64,000 nt of DNA from Rudaea sp. 3F27F6 (GCF_005503555.1 NZ_SCNG01000008.1:62001-126000); one strand, 5' to 3'. Numbered from the stretch's first letter, positions 32,601 through 41,487 are shown. Numbers and translations are program-made. The notes: generated from the letters alone by a model not told the origin.

Positions 32601-35600
32601 GGTGCGGCACGATCCGACCCGACCGATCTCTCGGCGCGTCCATCGCAGCCATTTCGGTTGCGACCAGCGTGACCTGCCGGAGCACGACCTGCACGGGCTG
32701 GGATAGTCCTTCCCACAACACGACAGTACGCAGAGCGTCGTGCCTCGCGATCACGCGGTTCAACGCCGCCAGGAAATCATCCAGTCGATCCCTGCGGTCG
32801 AACTCCAGGACCGTTCGCAAGACGTACGCGTCGTGCTCCGCATGCATCAGGTGATGGAACAGCATGCCTTCCTGCAAAGGCAGCAGTGGATAGATGTCCT
32901 GGATGATGGCCGCGCCTTCGGGAATGGCGGTGGTAATGACCTCGATGTCCTGAAACGCCAGATTCGCGAGCGGCAGCATCTCCGGCAGGATGACCTGCGC
33001 GCCGAGCGGGATGCGGCTCGCCGGAACGTCGGACGACTCGCTCGAGCTGGAAATGGGAACGAGCGCCGCGGCGCAGTCGAGCAGCAAGGGAGTCATGAAC
33101 ACGGTTCTGGCTTCCGCTCTGAACCCGCGCGCGCGCAGCAACTCCGCCAGCCGCATCGCCAGCATCGAGTGTCCGCCGAGCTCGAAGAAGTGATCGTGGC
33201 GACCGACTCGTTCGATGCCGAGCAGCGGTTGCCAGATCTCCGCCAGTACCACTTCGGCTTCCGTCCGCGGCGCTTCGTACTCGCGACGCACCACGGCGGA
33301 TCCATCGGGCGCGGGCAATGCCTTGCGATCGAGCTTGCCGTTGGGCGTTTGCGGCAAGGCGTCCAGCACGACGAACGCGCTCGGCACCATGTACTCGGGC
33401 AGTCGCGTAGTCAGCTGTTGACGCAGGTCCGCGACCGACAGGCTGGCGCCCTCGCCGGCCACTAGATAGGCCACCAGCCGCTTGTCGCCCGGCACGTCTT
33501 CGCGCGTCAGTACCGCGACTTCGCTCACACCGGGGCACGCCGCCAGGCGCGATTCGATTTCACCGAGCTCGATGCGGAATCCATGGATCTTGACCTGGAA
33601 ATCGTTGCGTCCCAGGTATTCGATGTTTCCGTCCGGCAGCCAGCGCGCGAGGTCGCCGGTCCTGTACATGCGCGCGCCCGTCTCGCCGACGAACGGATCC
33701 TTCAGGAAGCGTTCTCGCGTCAACTGCTCGCGATTGAGATACCCGCGCGCAACGCCCCCGCCGCCGATATGGAGCTCTCCGATCGACCCCAGCGGCAGCG
33801 GATCACCTTTGCCATCCAGGATGTAGATCCGGGTGTTTGCGATCGGGCGGCCGATGATCGGCGATTCACCTGCCTCGGGCAGAGCGCACTCGGTGGCATA
33901 GACCGTGGCTTCCGTCGGACCGTATGCGTTGATGAAGCGAATCGACCGCGACGCCCGCAATGTTTTCCACATAGCGCCATTGATGGCTTCGCCGGCGACG
34001 ACCACCAATTTCAAGGCGGTATCGTCGCCCTCCTCGAGAAGCCCGGCTTTGAGCAGGGTATCGAGCTGCATCGGCGTGCAATCGAATGCTTCGATGCGGT
34101 GCTGACGCGCGTAGCGCAAGAACAGATTCGCATCGAGGCGCGCGGTTTGAGGAATGACGACGACCGTTCGCCCGGACAAGAGCTGGACCAAGCCTTGTAC
34201 GGAGACGTCGAAAGTGATGGGCGCGTTTTGCGCGACTCGCGCGTTCGATGGCAGGTCGTGGAAAATCGTCTTTTCCATGCTTGCCCACAAGTTGATGACC
34301 GACGCGTGCTCGACCATCACGCCTTTCGGTTGCCCGGTGGAGCCCGATGTGTAGATCACGTACGCGAGATGCCGCGACGTAACCCCGAGGCCCCGGGCCG
34401 CCGGATTTTGCGTGGAGTATGCTTCGAGCTCTTCGGGTGCTCCATCCAGCATCAAGGTGGGCAAAGCGTCGCTGCGCACGCGATCGTGTAGTGCCCGCTG
34501 CGTCAGCAGGACCTTGGGCGCGCTGTCGGCGAGCATGAAGGCCAGTCGCTCGCGAGGATGGGCCGGATCGAGCGGAACGTAGCCGGCCCCGGACTTCAAT
34601 ATGCCCAACAGCCCGACGATCATGTCCAGACCACGTTCGACGCAGATGGCCACGCGGTCATCGGGTCGCACGCCCTGCGCAACCAAGTAGTGCGCCAGCC
34701 GGTTCGCGCGCTCGTTGAGCTCGGCATAGCTGAGTGATTGCGACTCGAAGACCACCGCGACGGCCTGCGGCCGCGCCGCGGCCTGCAGTTCGAACAACTC
34801 GCAAATAAGCGAGTCTTTTGGATATTCGCTCGCCGTCGAATTGAACGTGGTCAGCAGCATCGCGCGTTCTTCCTCGGGAAGAACGTCGGGCAACGCGAGC
34901 GCCTTGTCGGGATTCGACGTCACCAGGTTCAACAAATGAACCAGTCGGCTGCCGAGAAGCCTCGCGTCCGACTCGGAGAAATAGGCCCGGTTGCAGTCGA
35001 GCTTGATCTCGATCGAACTACCGCATTCCCACGCCGTCACCAACAAGGGCGTGCTTTCGTGGTTATGGCTGACGTAGACCAGCTTGGACAGGTTTCCGTC
35101 GAACTCGACATCGTCTTCGAAATTCAGATAGCTGAATCCGATGTCGTAAATCTTCTGCGCTCCTCCGGAAAGACCGAGCTCGCGGACGATGTCGCCGATG
35201 GGATATCTCTGATGACGGAAGTTCGCCTTCTGTTTTTCGGCGACGTGCCGGGCTACCTCCGAAAAGCGCTGACCCGAATTCACCGACAAACGCATCGGGC
35301 TGACGCTGGTGAAGACGCTGATGGCTTTCTTTTGCGCTTCCCCACGCCGATTGTGAATGGGCAATCCGACCACCAGATCCGACTGATCGTGAGCGAGTCC
35401 CATGCTCGACGCCAGGACGGTCAGCAGCACGTGCGGGACGCCGACGCCGATATCCGTCGCCGCTTGCCGCAAGCGACCCAGCTCTTCCGCGCCGAGGGTT
35501 ACGACATGACGCACGCTGCTGAGGACCATCTGCGCGGTGCCGGCGCTGGTGCGCGGGGACAGGAGCCGCTCCGGCAAGGCTTTGAGCTCACCGCGCCAGT

Positions 35601-36180
35601 AGTCGCGGTCACGCGCATACCGTTCGCTGGCCTGGTAACTCTCGTCACTCGCCACGATGTCACGCCAGCACAAGACGCTTTGATCCTGCGCCCCTTGCTT
35701 GTAGTGAGCCGCCAGCGCATGCGCCAGATTGATGAATCCCCAGCCGTCGCACATCAGGTGATGCGCGATGACCACGTACCAGTATTCAGACTCACTCAGC
35801 TTGAGAAGCAACGCCTCGAACAACTCCGTATCTTCGAAGGGCATCCGCGCTTCGAACAGGCGAGTGACTTTCTCCCCGGCTGCTTCGGCAGGCGTGGGCT
35901 GATCCGACAGATCGATGATGGGCAGCTCGAGCGTGCGCTCGTCTTCGCCCACGATGCGCTGATGGGTGCCATTCTCCGAAGAGACGATGCGAATTCCGAA
36001 CGCATCGTGCGCACGAACCAGCATCGCGTGCGCGTGCTGCACTCGGGCCGCGTTAACCGCGCTCAGCTTCAGGTAGCCGCCGATGTTGTAGATAGGCGCG
36101 CCGGGGTGACAGATCTGATCGAAATAGATGTCACGCTGAGTCAGCGTCAGCGGGAATTCCGGGGCGACGGCGGCGTTCAT
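29695..36180 (-). CDS. NRPS1: C-A-T-C-A-T, probable lipo-initiating synthetase
   Basis: A 2,161-residue two-module synthetase. The ATG at 36180 lacks a clear ribosome site but lies 10 bases after the dioxygenase stop, so coupling is likely. Order: N-terminal C about 1-440 (TQRDIYFDQ, HHLMCDGWGF), A 455-960, T Ser near 1004 (GGHSM), C 1086-1520, A 1530-2040, T near 2091. The N-terminal C has no upstream carrier, as in starter C domains that acylate the first residue with a fatty acid; this is inference. The second C has HHLMHAEHD and HHIACDHES, like dual condensation/epimerisation domains. Codes by eye: A1 DVQDVAAVYK (unassigned), A2 DAFFLGGTFK (Val/Ile-like). The tail SDKDLLAYLED may be a docking motif. 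It probably starts the assembly line. Confidence 0.93.
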   Translation of the reverse strand: MNAAVAPEFPLTLTQRDIYFDQICHPGAPIYNIGGYLKLSAVNAARVQHAHAMLVRAHDAFGIRIVSSENGTHQRIVGEDERTLELPIIDLSDQPTPAEAAGEKVTRLFEARMPFEDTELFEALLLKLSESEYWYVVIAHHLMCDGWGFINLAHALAAHYKQGAQDQSVLCWRDIVASDESYQASERYARDRDYWRGELKALPERLLSPRTSAGTAQMVLSSVRHVVTLGAEELGRLRQAATDIGVGVPHVLLTVLASSMGLAHDQSDLVVGLPIHNRRGEAQKKAISVFTSVSPMRLSVNSGQRFSEVARHVAEKQKANFRHQRYPIGDIVRELGLSGGAQKIYDIGFSYLNFEDDVEFDGNLSKLVYVSHNHESTPLLVTAWECGSSIEIKLDCNRAYFSESDARLLGSRLVHLLNLVTSNPDKALALPDVLPEEERAMLLTTFNSTASEYPKDSLICELFELQAAARPQAVAVVFESQSLSYAELNERANRLAHYLVAQGVRPDDRVAICVERGLDMIVGLLGILKSGAGYVPLDPAHPRERLAFMLADSAPKVLLTQRALHDRVRSDALPTLMLDGAPEELEAYSTQNPAARGLGVTSRHLAYVIYTSGSTGQPKGVMVEHASVINLWASMEKTIFHDLPSNARVAQNAPITFDVSVQGLVQLLSGRTVVVIPQTARLDANLFLRYARQHRIEAFDCTPMQLDTLLKAGLLEEGDDTALKLVVVAGEAINGAMWKTLRASRSIRFINAYGPTEATVYATECALPEAGESPIIGRPIANTRIYILDGKGDPLPLGSIGELHIGGGGVARGYLNREQLTRERFLKDPFVGETGARMYRTGDLARWLPDGNIEYLGRNDFQVKIHGFRIELGEIESRLAACPGVSEVAVLTREDVPGDKRLVAYLVAGEGASLSVADLRQQLTTRLPEYMVPSAFVVLDALPQTPNGKLDRKALPAPDGSAVVRREYEAPRTEAEVVLAEIWQPLLGIERVGRHDHFFELGGHSMLAMRLAELLRARGFRAEARTVFMTPLLLDCAAALVPISSSSESSDVPASRIPLGAQVILPEMLPLANLAFQDIEVITTAIPEGAAIIQDIYPLLPLQEGMLFHHLMHAEHDAYVLRTVLEFDRRDRLDDFLAALNRVIARHDALRTVVLWEGLSQPVQVVLRQVTLVATEMAAMDAPRDRSGRIVPHRFHLDVRHAPLIGARFHQERTSGAWVLELAAHHIACDHESLALIMAEVQSLMNGTEELLPASVPFRNIVAHVRNTPLELHEVYFRQALTDIEEPTAPFGVLNLRVTGSTSTTAQCRVSPAWSQRIRDCARRLGVPSSALFHTAWALVLARCTGRTDVVFGTVLSGRLQGDAGLAHAIGLLINTLPVRISLARLPVRNAVLKCQDQLASLLAHERAPLSLALQCSGVPSPLPLFTSLLNYRHSAPQEHGESLPLTVAGVRVLRTEESANYPVAVQVDDYGDEFTLGAICAEGLDAERITGYFRSAIENVARALEDENSEDALTLDILPPGERQQLLADFNDATSDYIRTALVHELFEAQVRTRPESVALVHRGEVLDYATLNARANQLAHYLGSLGVKPDDRVAVCFGQGVDMVISLLAVLKAGGCYVPLDPNYPQDRIRHMLSDSAPVALLTQLSLTERVGTHALPTLVLDAPSDREALKSQPAHDPVKSPDLNDSHLAYVIYTSGSTGEPKGVMVEHHSVVRLVTSRDYVQLDSNTVMAQASNTSFDAVTFEIWGALLNGGRLVVVEKDTLVHAERLAAQIHQDSINVMFITAALFNHHAQSKADCFAALGTMLFGGDVASPRAVANVVEQGMPGRLLNGYGPTETTTFCAWYSVTSEGFVNATTVPIGRGIADTRLYVLTPTLQPVPVGVTGELFVAGGGVARGYLNRDELSAERFLKDPFANEVGARMYKTGDLVRWLPDGSLEFLGRRDSQIKLRGFRIELGEIEAKLAAHPSVREALVLLREDVPGDKRLVAYLTCHDETVCSAAQLRAHLALHLPDYMLPSAFVVLDAFPLTPNGKLDRKALPAPEGDSFAGIEYEPPEGHIEEALAEIWRELLRIPRVSRRDNFSALGGHSLLAITLSVRILEKFQIRLPLEALFGAASLMSMSELIVNAQANLFSEKEVEEMQAEFASMSDKDLLAYLED
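33475..34755. repeat. Duplicated A-domain segment, copy in NRPS1 module 1
   Basis: Partner of 23610-24890. The two encoded A domains have the same specificity code (DVQDVAAVYK), so they should activate the same amino acid. Differences increase outside the block, notably between 33740 and 33840 where the two proteins diverge around the GELHIGG region, which suggests a mosaic or conversion event rather than one clean duplication. Confidence 0.85.
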
Positions 36181-36190
36181 TGTTGGGAGA

Positions 36191-37063
36191 TCAGATCAAC
36201 GTGACGTCGAAGCCGATCGTCGACCGATACCCGCTCCTGGTCTTGTCGATCGCGGTGATGGGCGTGACCTCGTGCCAGAGCTCGGTTCCGAGATCCGCCT
36301 GGAAGATGCCCTGCCCGGCCTGCAGTTCGACCTGCAGCAGCTTCGTGCGCTTGTCCCTTCCGTAGATGACGCTTTTCCCGCCGCTAATGTTGTTTCTCTC
36401 GACGACCAGAGCGGAAACGATGAACTCCACGCCGTCCTGATGAATGCCCTCGGGCGAGTTCGTCACGAGCTGCTGCGGATGGCAGTAGACAACTGTGTTG
36501 TGAACACTGACGTTGAGCTTCTGGATCGAGTGCTTGGTCTCCCGGACCATTTCCGCGACGCCGACCAGCAGCGCGCGCAGATTGCTGTCGAACAGCTCCC
36601 CCGGGAGCTCCTTGAACTTTCTTCGCGACTGCCTGTAGTCGATTTCCCCATCGGAAGCAATCAGCGCCTTCGTCTGCGAAACGAGGCTGCTAGGAATGCG
36701 CTCGATGTTCCATTTCCCGTTCCAATGCATCGAGTATTCGGACATGCACCGCTTCCGGGTGGGCACCAGCGCCTCGAGCCGCGATTTGTCGCTCGACGAA
36801 AGGTCTGGAAAGACCGTGTAGAGCTCCGGGTTCTGTATGACGCCGGTGTAGATGTCGTACCAGGTGTCATTCGAAACGCGCGCCAGCGACTCCCGCGGAA
36901 TGACTTCCTTGATAACGGATATCTTGTTCTGCTGCAGCAGGTACGAGTCCCATTCGAACTCCGAGTACGCTTCGCGCATCTGGTGCTGAAACGCATCCAC
37001 GTTCACGCCGTACTGGCCTACGTTCAATACCGTGATGGGTGTGTCGAGTCTTTCGAGCAACAT
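36191..37063 (-). CDS. Fe(II)/2-oxoglutarate amino-acid hydroxylase (PF10014-type)
   Basis: A 290-residue protein resembling the 2OG-Fe(II) dioxygenases that hydroxylate free amino acids (Ile hydroxylase IDO/BsmA group). The metal facial triad can be read as H208, D210 (GIHQDGVEF) and H264 (LWHEVTP), with R280 (SGYRSTIGF) placed to bind 2-oxoglutarate. An Asp is present in the HxD motif, so hydroxylation and not halogenation is expected. The start lies 2 bases after the transporter stop and its stop is 10 bases before NRPS1, so it is tightly co-translated with the first synthetase and probably supplies a hydroxylated monomer. The substrate cannot be told from the sequence. Confidence 0.85.
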   Translation of the reverse strand: MLLERLDTPITVLNVGQYGVNVDAFQHQMREAYSEFEWDSYLLQQNKISVIKEVIPRESLARVSNDTWYDIYTGVIQNPELYTVFPDLSSSDKSRLEALVPTRKRCMSEYSMHWNGKWNIERIPSSLVSQTKALIASDGEIDYRQSRRKFKELPGELFDSNLRALLVGVAEMVRETKHSIQKLNVSVHNTVVYCHPQQLVTNSPEGIHQDGVEFIVSALVVERNNISGGKSVIYGRDKRTKLLQVELQAGQGIFQADLGTELWHEVTPITAIDKTRSGYRSTIGFDVTLI

Positions 37064-37065
37064 GG

Positions 37066-38838
37066 CTAGTCCTTGAAGATTCCTGGTCTTCGGCGTAAAG
37101 AGCGCGGGTCAGCATCTGAGCTCCAGCACGCCTCCTTCATGGAGTCGCTGCTCAGGTGGACCACCTTGTCGAGCGGTCGCGGAGCGGGCATCTCCCGCGC
37201 CACACCGCTTTCCATCACGTAGATGCGATCGGCCACATCGAAGTAGCGGTCATCGTGACTGATGACCACCACCGCCTTGTTCCTAGATTTCAGGTACGGC
37301 AGCACGTCGTGATAGAAAGCCTTCTTGAATTCCGGGTCCTGATCCGCCGCCCACTCGTCGAATAGATAGATCGACTTGTCTTCCAGGAGCGCGACCACTA
37401 GGGCGAGCCGCTTGCGCTGTCCGTCGGAGAGAGAGAGCGTCGAGATGCGGCCATTCGTCAGGGTGAGCTTGTGGTCGAGCTGCATCCACTCGAGATATTT
37501 CTGGATCGTTGCCTCATTCGCGTGCTTTGCCGCGCCGAACAGCCGATCGAACAGATAGAAATCCGCGGATATCAGCGACAACTGATTCCGGTACGTCGCG
37601 ATCCATTCCCGGTCTATCAGTTGTTGACCCAGGCTCAGGGTTCCCGCTTCGGGGAAATAGTGAGCGGTGATGAGCTTGCCGACGGTGGATTTTCCCGAAC
37701 CGTTGCCGCCCACGATAAAGGTGGTCTCACCCCTGTGGATCTCGAAGCTGATCGGGCCCACGGCGAAGCCGCCTCGTTCTCCGTCAACCTCATACCGATA
37801 CGACACGTGCCGCAGGTGCAGCGTTTGCCACGGCGGCAGCACCTGCACCGTCTGCGCGATCTCCTCGTGCGGCATCTCGGAGAACAGTTTGTCCACGGTC
37901 TTCAAGGAAACATTGGCCGACACAAGGTCCGGAATCGCGCTGAGGACGACGCTGATCGGAGCGCTGATGTAGAGCAGCACCATGATGGCTCCGGTCAATT
38001 CTTCCGCGGAGACGGAATAGCGGTTCACGAAAATGAACGCCGAGAACCCGATGACGAAGAAGCTGATCATGTCGCCGTAGTTCATGGCGGATCGCAGGAT
38101 GGTCAGCCCGCGCTTGTTGGCCCTGCGCACCTCGTCTTCGGAACGCAGCAGCACTTCGTTCATGTAGTCGTGGCGCTTTTCCGCGCACAACTTCAACTCT
38201 TTCACGCCCTGGATGTTCCCCCGGATCCCTTCGTGCAACACGTCGATCTTGTGGCGCGCGCGACGGAAGAAACGACTCCCGAGCAGCAGCGGAATCTGGA
38301 AAGTGATCGCGCCGAAGACGATCGCCTTGCAGACGAACCAGAACAAATTCGTATTGAGGTACATCAGGAACAGGAGCATGCCGAGCGCGGTGACTCCGCC
38401 GATCAGCAGATCCGGCAGATGTTGGGCGCCCTGAATCACCGTCTTCACATCGGTGGTGATGGAGGCGATCAGGCGCGGACTACCTACCCTCTCCAGCTTT
38501 TCGAGCGGCGCGCGCAGGATCGTGTCGTAGTACTTCCGACGCAGTTGCGAGGTGGCATCGATGGCCACCCACGAAAGCAACAGCTGCGAGTAGGTTCGCG
38601 CCACGATGATCACGATGCACGAGAGGAAGAACAGGGCCGCGAATCGAAAATGACTGACCTCGAAGGAGAAGAACCAGATATTGCCCTGGTTCAGCGCTGG
38701 AAAGTCGCCACTGGTCTCGAGGCTGCTCATGACGAGCGGAATCAGCAACGCGTAACCAATGCCCGCCAGGATCCCGAGCAGCAACGACAGCACCACCTTG
38801 AGTGGTGCCTCGTCGATCAGGATGTTGAATAGTTTCAC
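37066..38838 (-). CDS. Cyclic-peptide-type ABC exporter (PvdE/SyrD family)
   Basis: A 590-residue half-transporter with an N-terminal six-helix membrane domain followed by an ATPase. Walker A is GGNGSGKST, the signature motif is LSDGQRKR and Walker B reads IYLFDEWAADQDPEF. The DEWAADQDP string is typical of the PvdE/SyrD exporters that move nonribosomal peptides or their precursors across the inner membrane. The GTG at 38838 lies 7 bases after the acylase stop. It should export the acylated peptide to the periplasm, where the neighbouring acylase could act. Confidence 0.93.
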   Translation of the reverse strand: MKLFNILIDEAPLKVVLSLLLGILAGIGYALLIPLVMSSLETSGDFPALNQGNIWFFSFEVSHFRFAALFFLSCIVIIVARTYSQLLLSWVAIDATSQLRRKYYDTILRAPLEKLERVGSPRLIASITTDVKTVIQGAQHLPDLLIGGVTALGMLLFLMYLNTNLFWFVCKAIVFGAITFQIPLLLGSRFFRRARHKIDVLHEGIRGNIQGVKELKLCAEKRHDYMNEVLLRSEDEVRRANKRGLTILRSAMNYGDMISFFVIGFSAFIFVNRYSVSAEELTGAIMVLLYISAPISVVLSAIPDLVSANVSLKTVDKLFSEMPHEEIAQTVQVLPPWQTLHLRHVSYRYEVDGERGGFAVGPISFEIHRGETTFIVGGNGSGKSTVGKLITAHYFPEAGTLSLGQQLIDREWIATYRNQLSLISADFYLFDRLFGAAKHANEATIQKYLEWMQLDHKLTLTNGRISTLSLSDGQRKRLALVVALLEDKSIYLFDEWAADQDPEFKKAFYHDVLPYLKSRNKAVVVISHDDRYFDVADRIYVMESGVAREMPAPRPLDKVVHLSSDSMKEACWSSDADPRSLRRRPGIFKD

Positions 38839-38845
38839 GCGCGTC

Positions 38846-41323
38846 CTAGTTAGCAGCGGCGGTGGGCTTCAGGATGAGCGTGTGGCTGGTCGTCGAAGCT
38901 GATGGCCAAGCCTCGTATTTTCCCGCCGCGAACTTCTCCAACATGTCGTCGTAGTGCTCGCTCATGACATTCCCCGACTGCCCCGTTGAATTCATCATCC
39001 AGTGCTGTCCTGGTGCCGACGTCGAACCGAGTCGCATGATTTGCCGGAATGCGGGTCCGCTCATTTGCACGTACCCGTCTTTTTCGCTGTAGCTGAAACC
39101 GGAAAGATTGACGGTGTTCGGCGAGCCGGCCGCGGGCGCGCGGCGTTCGAAGAGGAAATCGAGCCCCTTCACATCACTGAATGGCGTGTGGCGGAAGATG
39201 GCTTTGTGCGCGCTGCTCCAATGCCAGTCATCCATGTCCGAGCCCAGCAGGCGAGTCAGCTCCCGCGCGGCTTCGGACAGAGCTTCGAGTTTGATGGTCT
39301 CGCAGGACTCGTGCTCCGGTGTGTCCCGGCGGTCACACCAATCGAACTCCGTATCGTGAAGCGCTCGCCGGACGGACTTGGGTTCCATGTCCGCGACGAT
39401 CTGATTCATCCGGCGCTGCAGACGGACATTCCCCCAGAAGCCTTTCAGCTTTTCAGAGAACAAGTCCGACCGCAGATGACGCATCGAAGAATAGAAGATG
39501 GTCGCCGCGATGCTTTCCGAACTGGCATTGCCATCCCACTTGCGCAGGTACTCCAGCATTCGCGCCGTCTCGTCATTGTCGGGTTTCACGGCGGCGAACT
39601 CGGACAACATCGCTTTCGCTTCCAGATCGAGCGTGTCCATCTGGAAGACTTCGTGATCCTCGATCGAAAGCGGTTGTCCGCTGGCGATCTTCTCCTGGAT
39701 GAGTTGCTCGATGCGTTGCGCGCGCTCGGGCTGGGCGAAGTCGCCCGAAACGAAATAGGGATAGTCGGCGGCCATCATGCGGTTGTTAGCCGAAACGATG
39801 TAGCCGGACTCCGGATTGAAACTCCGCGGCATCTGTTCGTCGGGGATGAAACCCCGCCAACCAGCGGACTCGTCCCAGGCCGGCACGGGCGTCATGCCCT
39901 CGCCGCGGCCGCGCAGCGGGATCTTTCCGACGCCGAGGTATCCGATGTTTTGCTGGTCGTCGATGTACAGCAGATTGAGCGCTGGCGAGAGCAGGCTCCG
40001 CATGGCGGTGCCCACTGCTTTCGAGTCACCGGCGTAGTTCAGCTGGAAAAAGCTTTCGTACGAGGTGTCCTGCGCGGAGTCGCCCACCCACCCGAGTGAC
40101 AACGGTTGTTCGGAAACACCCGTGACATCCGAGATGACCGGCCCCTTGTCCGTGCGACGCACTAGGATCTTCACGGGCGCCAGGGTTTCGCGCAGTACGG
40201 CCGGGAAATCCGCTTTCACCTGAATCGTTTCGACATGGCTGTCGAACTTTTTCCAGGCATTTCCGCGGCGATACAGAGTGCTGTCCTCCGCGTTCACTTC
40301 CTCGAAATACAGATCCATGGTGTCGGCCATCATGTTGGTCGCACCCCAGGCAACGTGCTCATTCCGACCGAGCATGATCACGGGCAGACCGACCAGGCTC
40401 ATGCCGGACGCGCGCAAGCGCGCGCCGTGAATTTCCACCGCGTACCACAACGAGGGCATGTCGAGCCCCAGGTGCGGGTCATTGGCGATCGTGGCGAGAC
40501 CGTTCGGCGAAAATTTCGCCGCGACGACCCAGGCGTTGCTGCCAATCTGCTTGCCGCCCACGCGCCAGCGGGTTTCGGCTTCGGTGAAGACTTCGCCGAG
40601 CGCCGCCATCTGTGTCTGGCGAAATGGCGTGGCTGCCACGCCGCTCTCCGGCGGCGATTCGTGCCGGCCAAACAATGTTTCGTACTGCTTGACCGGCAGG
40701 TTTTGCGCCACGAGATATCGATTGAGGTCCTGCTGATAGTTACCCGACAAACTGAGCGCGAATAGTTTGACCACCGCCAGCGAATCCGCGACGCGCCATT
40801 GCTCGGGTTTGATGCCGAGCAAGCGGAACTCGACGGGCAAAGGATGCCCTTCCGACAACCACGCGTTGACACCCGCGGCATATGCCAACAATGACTGCCG
40901 ACCGGGTTCAGTCAGTGCGGCGACTGAGAGCTCGGCATTGCGGTAGAGGCCCAGGGTGCGCATATAAATGTCCATCCGGACCGCGCTCTTGCCGAACACC
41001 TCGGCCAACTTGCCCTGCGCCATTCGCCTCTGCCGCTCCATCTGCCACAGGCGATCCTGCGCATGCACGTAGCCCATGGCAAAGAAGGCGTCACGATCGT
41101 TGTCGACCGTGATGGAAGGCACACCGCTTTCATCGCGGGCGATGCGCACTTCGGAGTGGACTCCAGTCAACAGCCGGCTGCCTTGCGATTCCGGCAGCGT
41201 TGCCGCGAGCGAACGGTGAACTTGATAGAGCCCGAACGAGACCGGGACGATCACGATCGCCGTGAACGAATACAACACTGCGTGGGATCGAAAGATCCGA
41301 TAAAGACGCTGAACGAGATTCAT
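38846..41323 (-). CDS. Penicillin-acylase-family Ntn-hydrolase (PvdQ-like role)
   Basis: About 825 residues. I choose the ATG at 41323 over an upstream TTG at 41362 because a membrane-spanning signal segment (VLYSFTAIVIVPVSFGLY) then lies close to the N-terminus. The penicillin amidase fold is shown by DNDRDAFFAMGYVHAQDRLWQME in the alpha chain region, a self-cleavage site at Gly-Ser (QIG/SNAWVVA) that makes Ser the N-terminal nucleophile of the beta chain, and TIANDPHLGL. Family members cut amide bonds. In pyoverdine pathways PvdQ removes the fatty acyl chain in the periplasm. With a possible starter C domain and an exporter beside it, deacylation of a lipidated precursor is the best guess. 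Resistance or quorum quenching are alternatives. Confidence 0.88.
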   Translation of the reverse strand: MNLVQRLYRIFRSHAVLYSFTAIVIVPVSFGLYQVHRSLAATLPESQGSRLLTGVHSEVRIARDESGVPSITVDNDRDAFFAMGYVHAQDRLWQMERQRRMAQGKLAEVFGKSAVRMDIYMRTLGLYRNAELSVAALTEPGRQSLLAYAAGVNAWLSEGHPLPVEFRLLGIKPEQWRVADSLAVVKLFALSLSGNYQQDLNRYLVAQNLPVKQYETLFGRHESPPESGVAATPFRQTQMAALGEVFTEAETRWRVGGKQIGSNAWVVAAKFSPNGLATIANDPHLGLDMPSLWYAVEIHGARLRASGMSLVGLPVIMLGRNEHVAWGATNMMADTMDLYFEEVNAEDSTLYRRGNAWKKFDSHVETIQVKADFPAVLRETLAPVKILVRRTDKGPVISDVTGVSEQPLSLGWVGDSAQDTSYESFFQLNYAGDSKAVGTAMRSLLSPALNLLYIDDQQNIGYLGVGKIPLRGRGEGMTPVPAWDESAGWRGFIPDEQMPRSFNPESGYIVSANNRMMAADYPYFVSGDFAQPERAQRIEQLIQEKIASGQPLSIEDHEVFQMDTLDLEAKAMLSEFAAVKPDNDETARMLEYLRKWDGNASSESIAATIFYSSMRHLRSDLFSEKLKGFWGNVRLQRRMNQIVADMEPKSVRRALHDTEFDWCDRRDTPEHESCETIKLEALSEAARELTRLLGSDMDDWHWSSAHKAIFRHTPFSDVKGLDFLFERRAPAAGSPNTVNLSGFSYSEKDGYVQMSGPAFRQIMRLGSTSAPGQHWMMNSTGQSGNVMSEHYDDMLEKFAAGKYEAWPSASTTSHTLILKPTAAAN

Positions 41324-41448
41324 CGACAGGCCCTGCTCCCCCGTGCCGCTTTCCCTTTCCAACTTGCTCGATGGCAGCCTGCAAAGAAGGCGACCTCATC
41401 CTTTTGGCTCCGCACGTCGCGGACATGCTGTGCGTCGGAAGCCCCTGA

Positions 41449-41487
41449 CCACACAAATACGTGTGTGTGGCGACGCGGCACGTCGCC
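41449..41487 (-). terminator. Paired hairpins between halogenase and acylase genes
   Basis: The 236-base gap 41324-41559 is the longest inside the operon. It holds two adjacent stem-loops: 41449-41470 (CCACACA paired with TGTGTGG) and 41469-41487 (GGCGACG paired with CGTCGCC, 5-base loop). There is no U-tract, so this is not a classic intrinsic terminator. It could be an attenuator or an mRNA processing/stability element separating the front tailoring genes from the rest. Confidence 0.35.
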
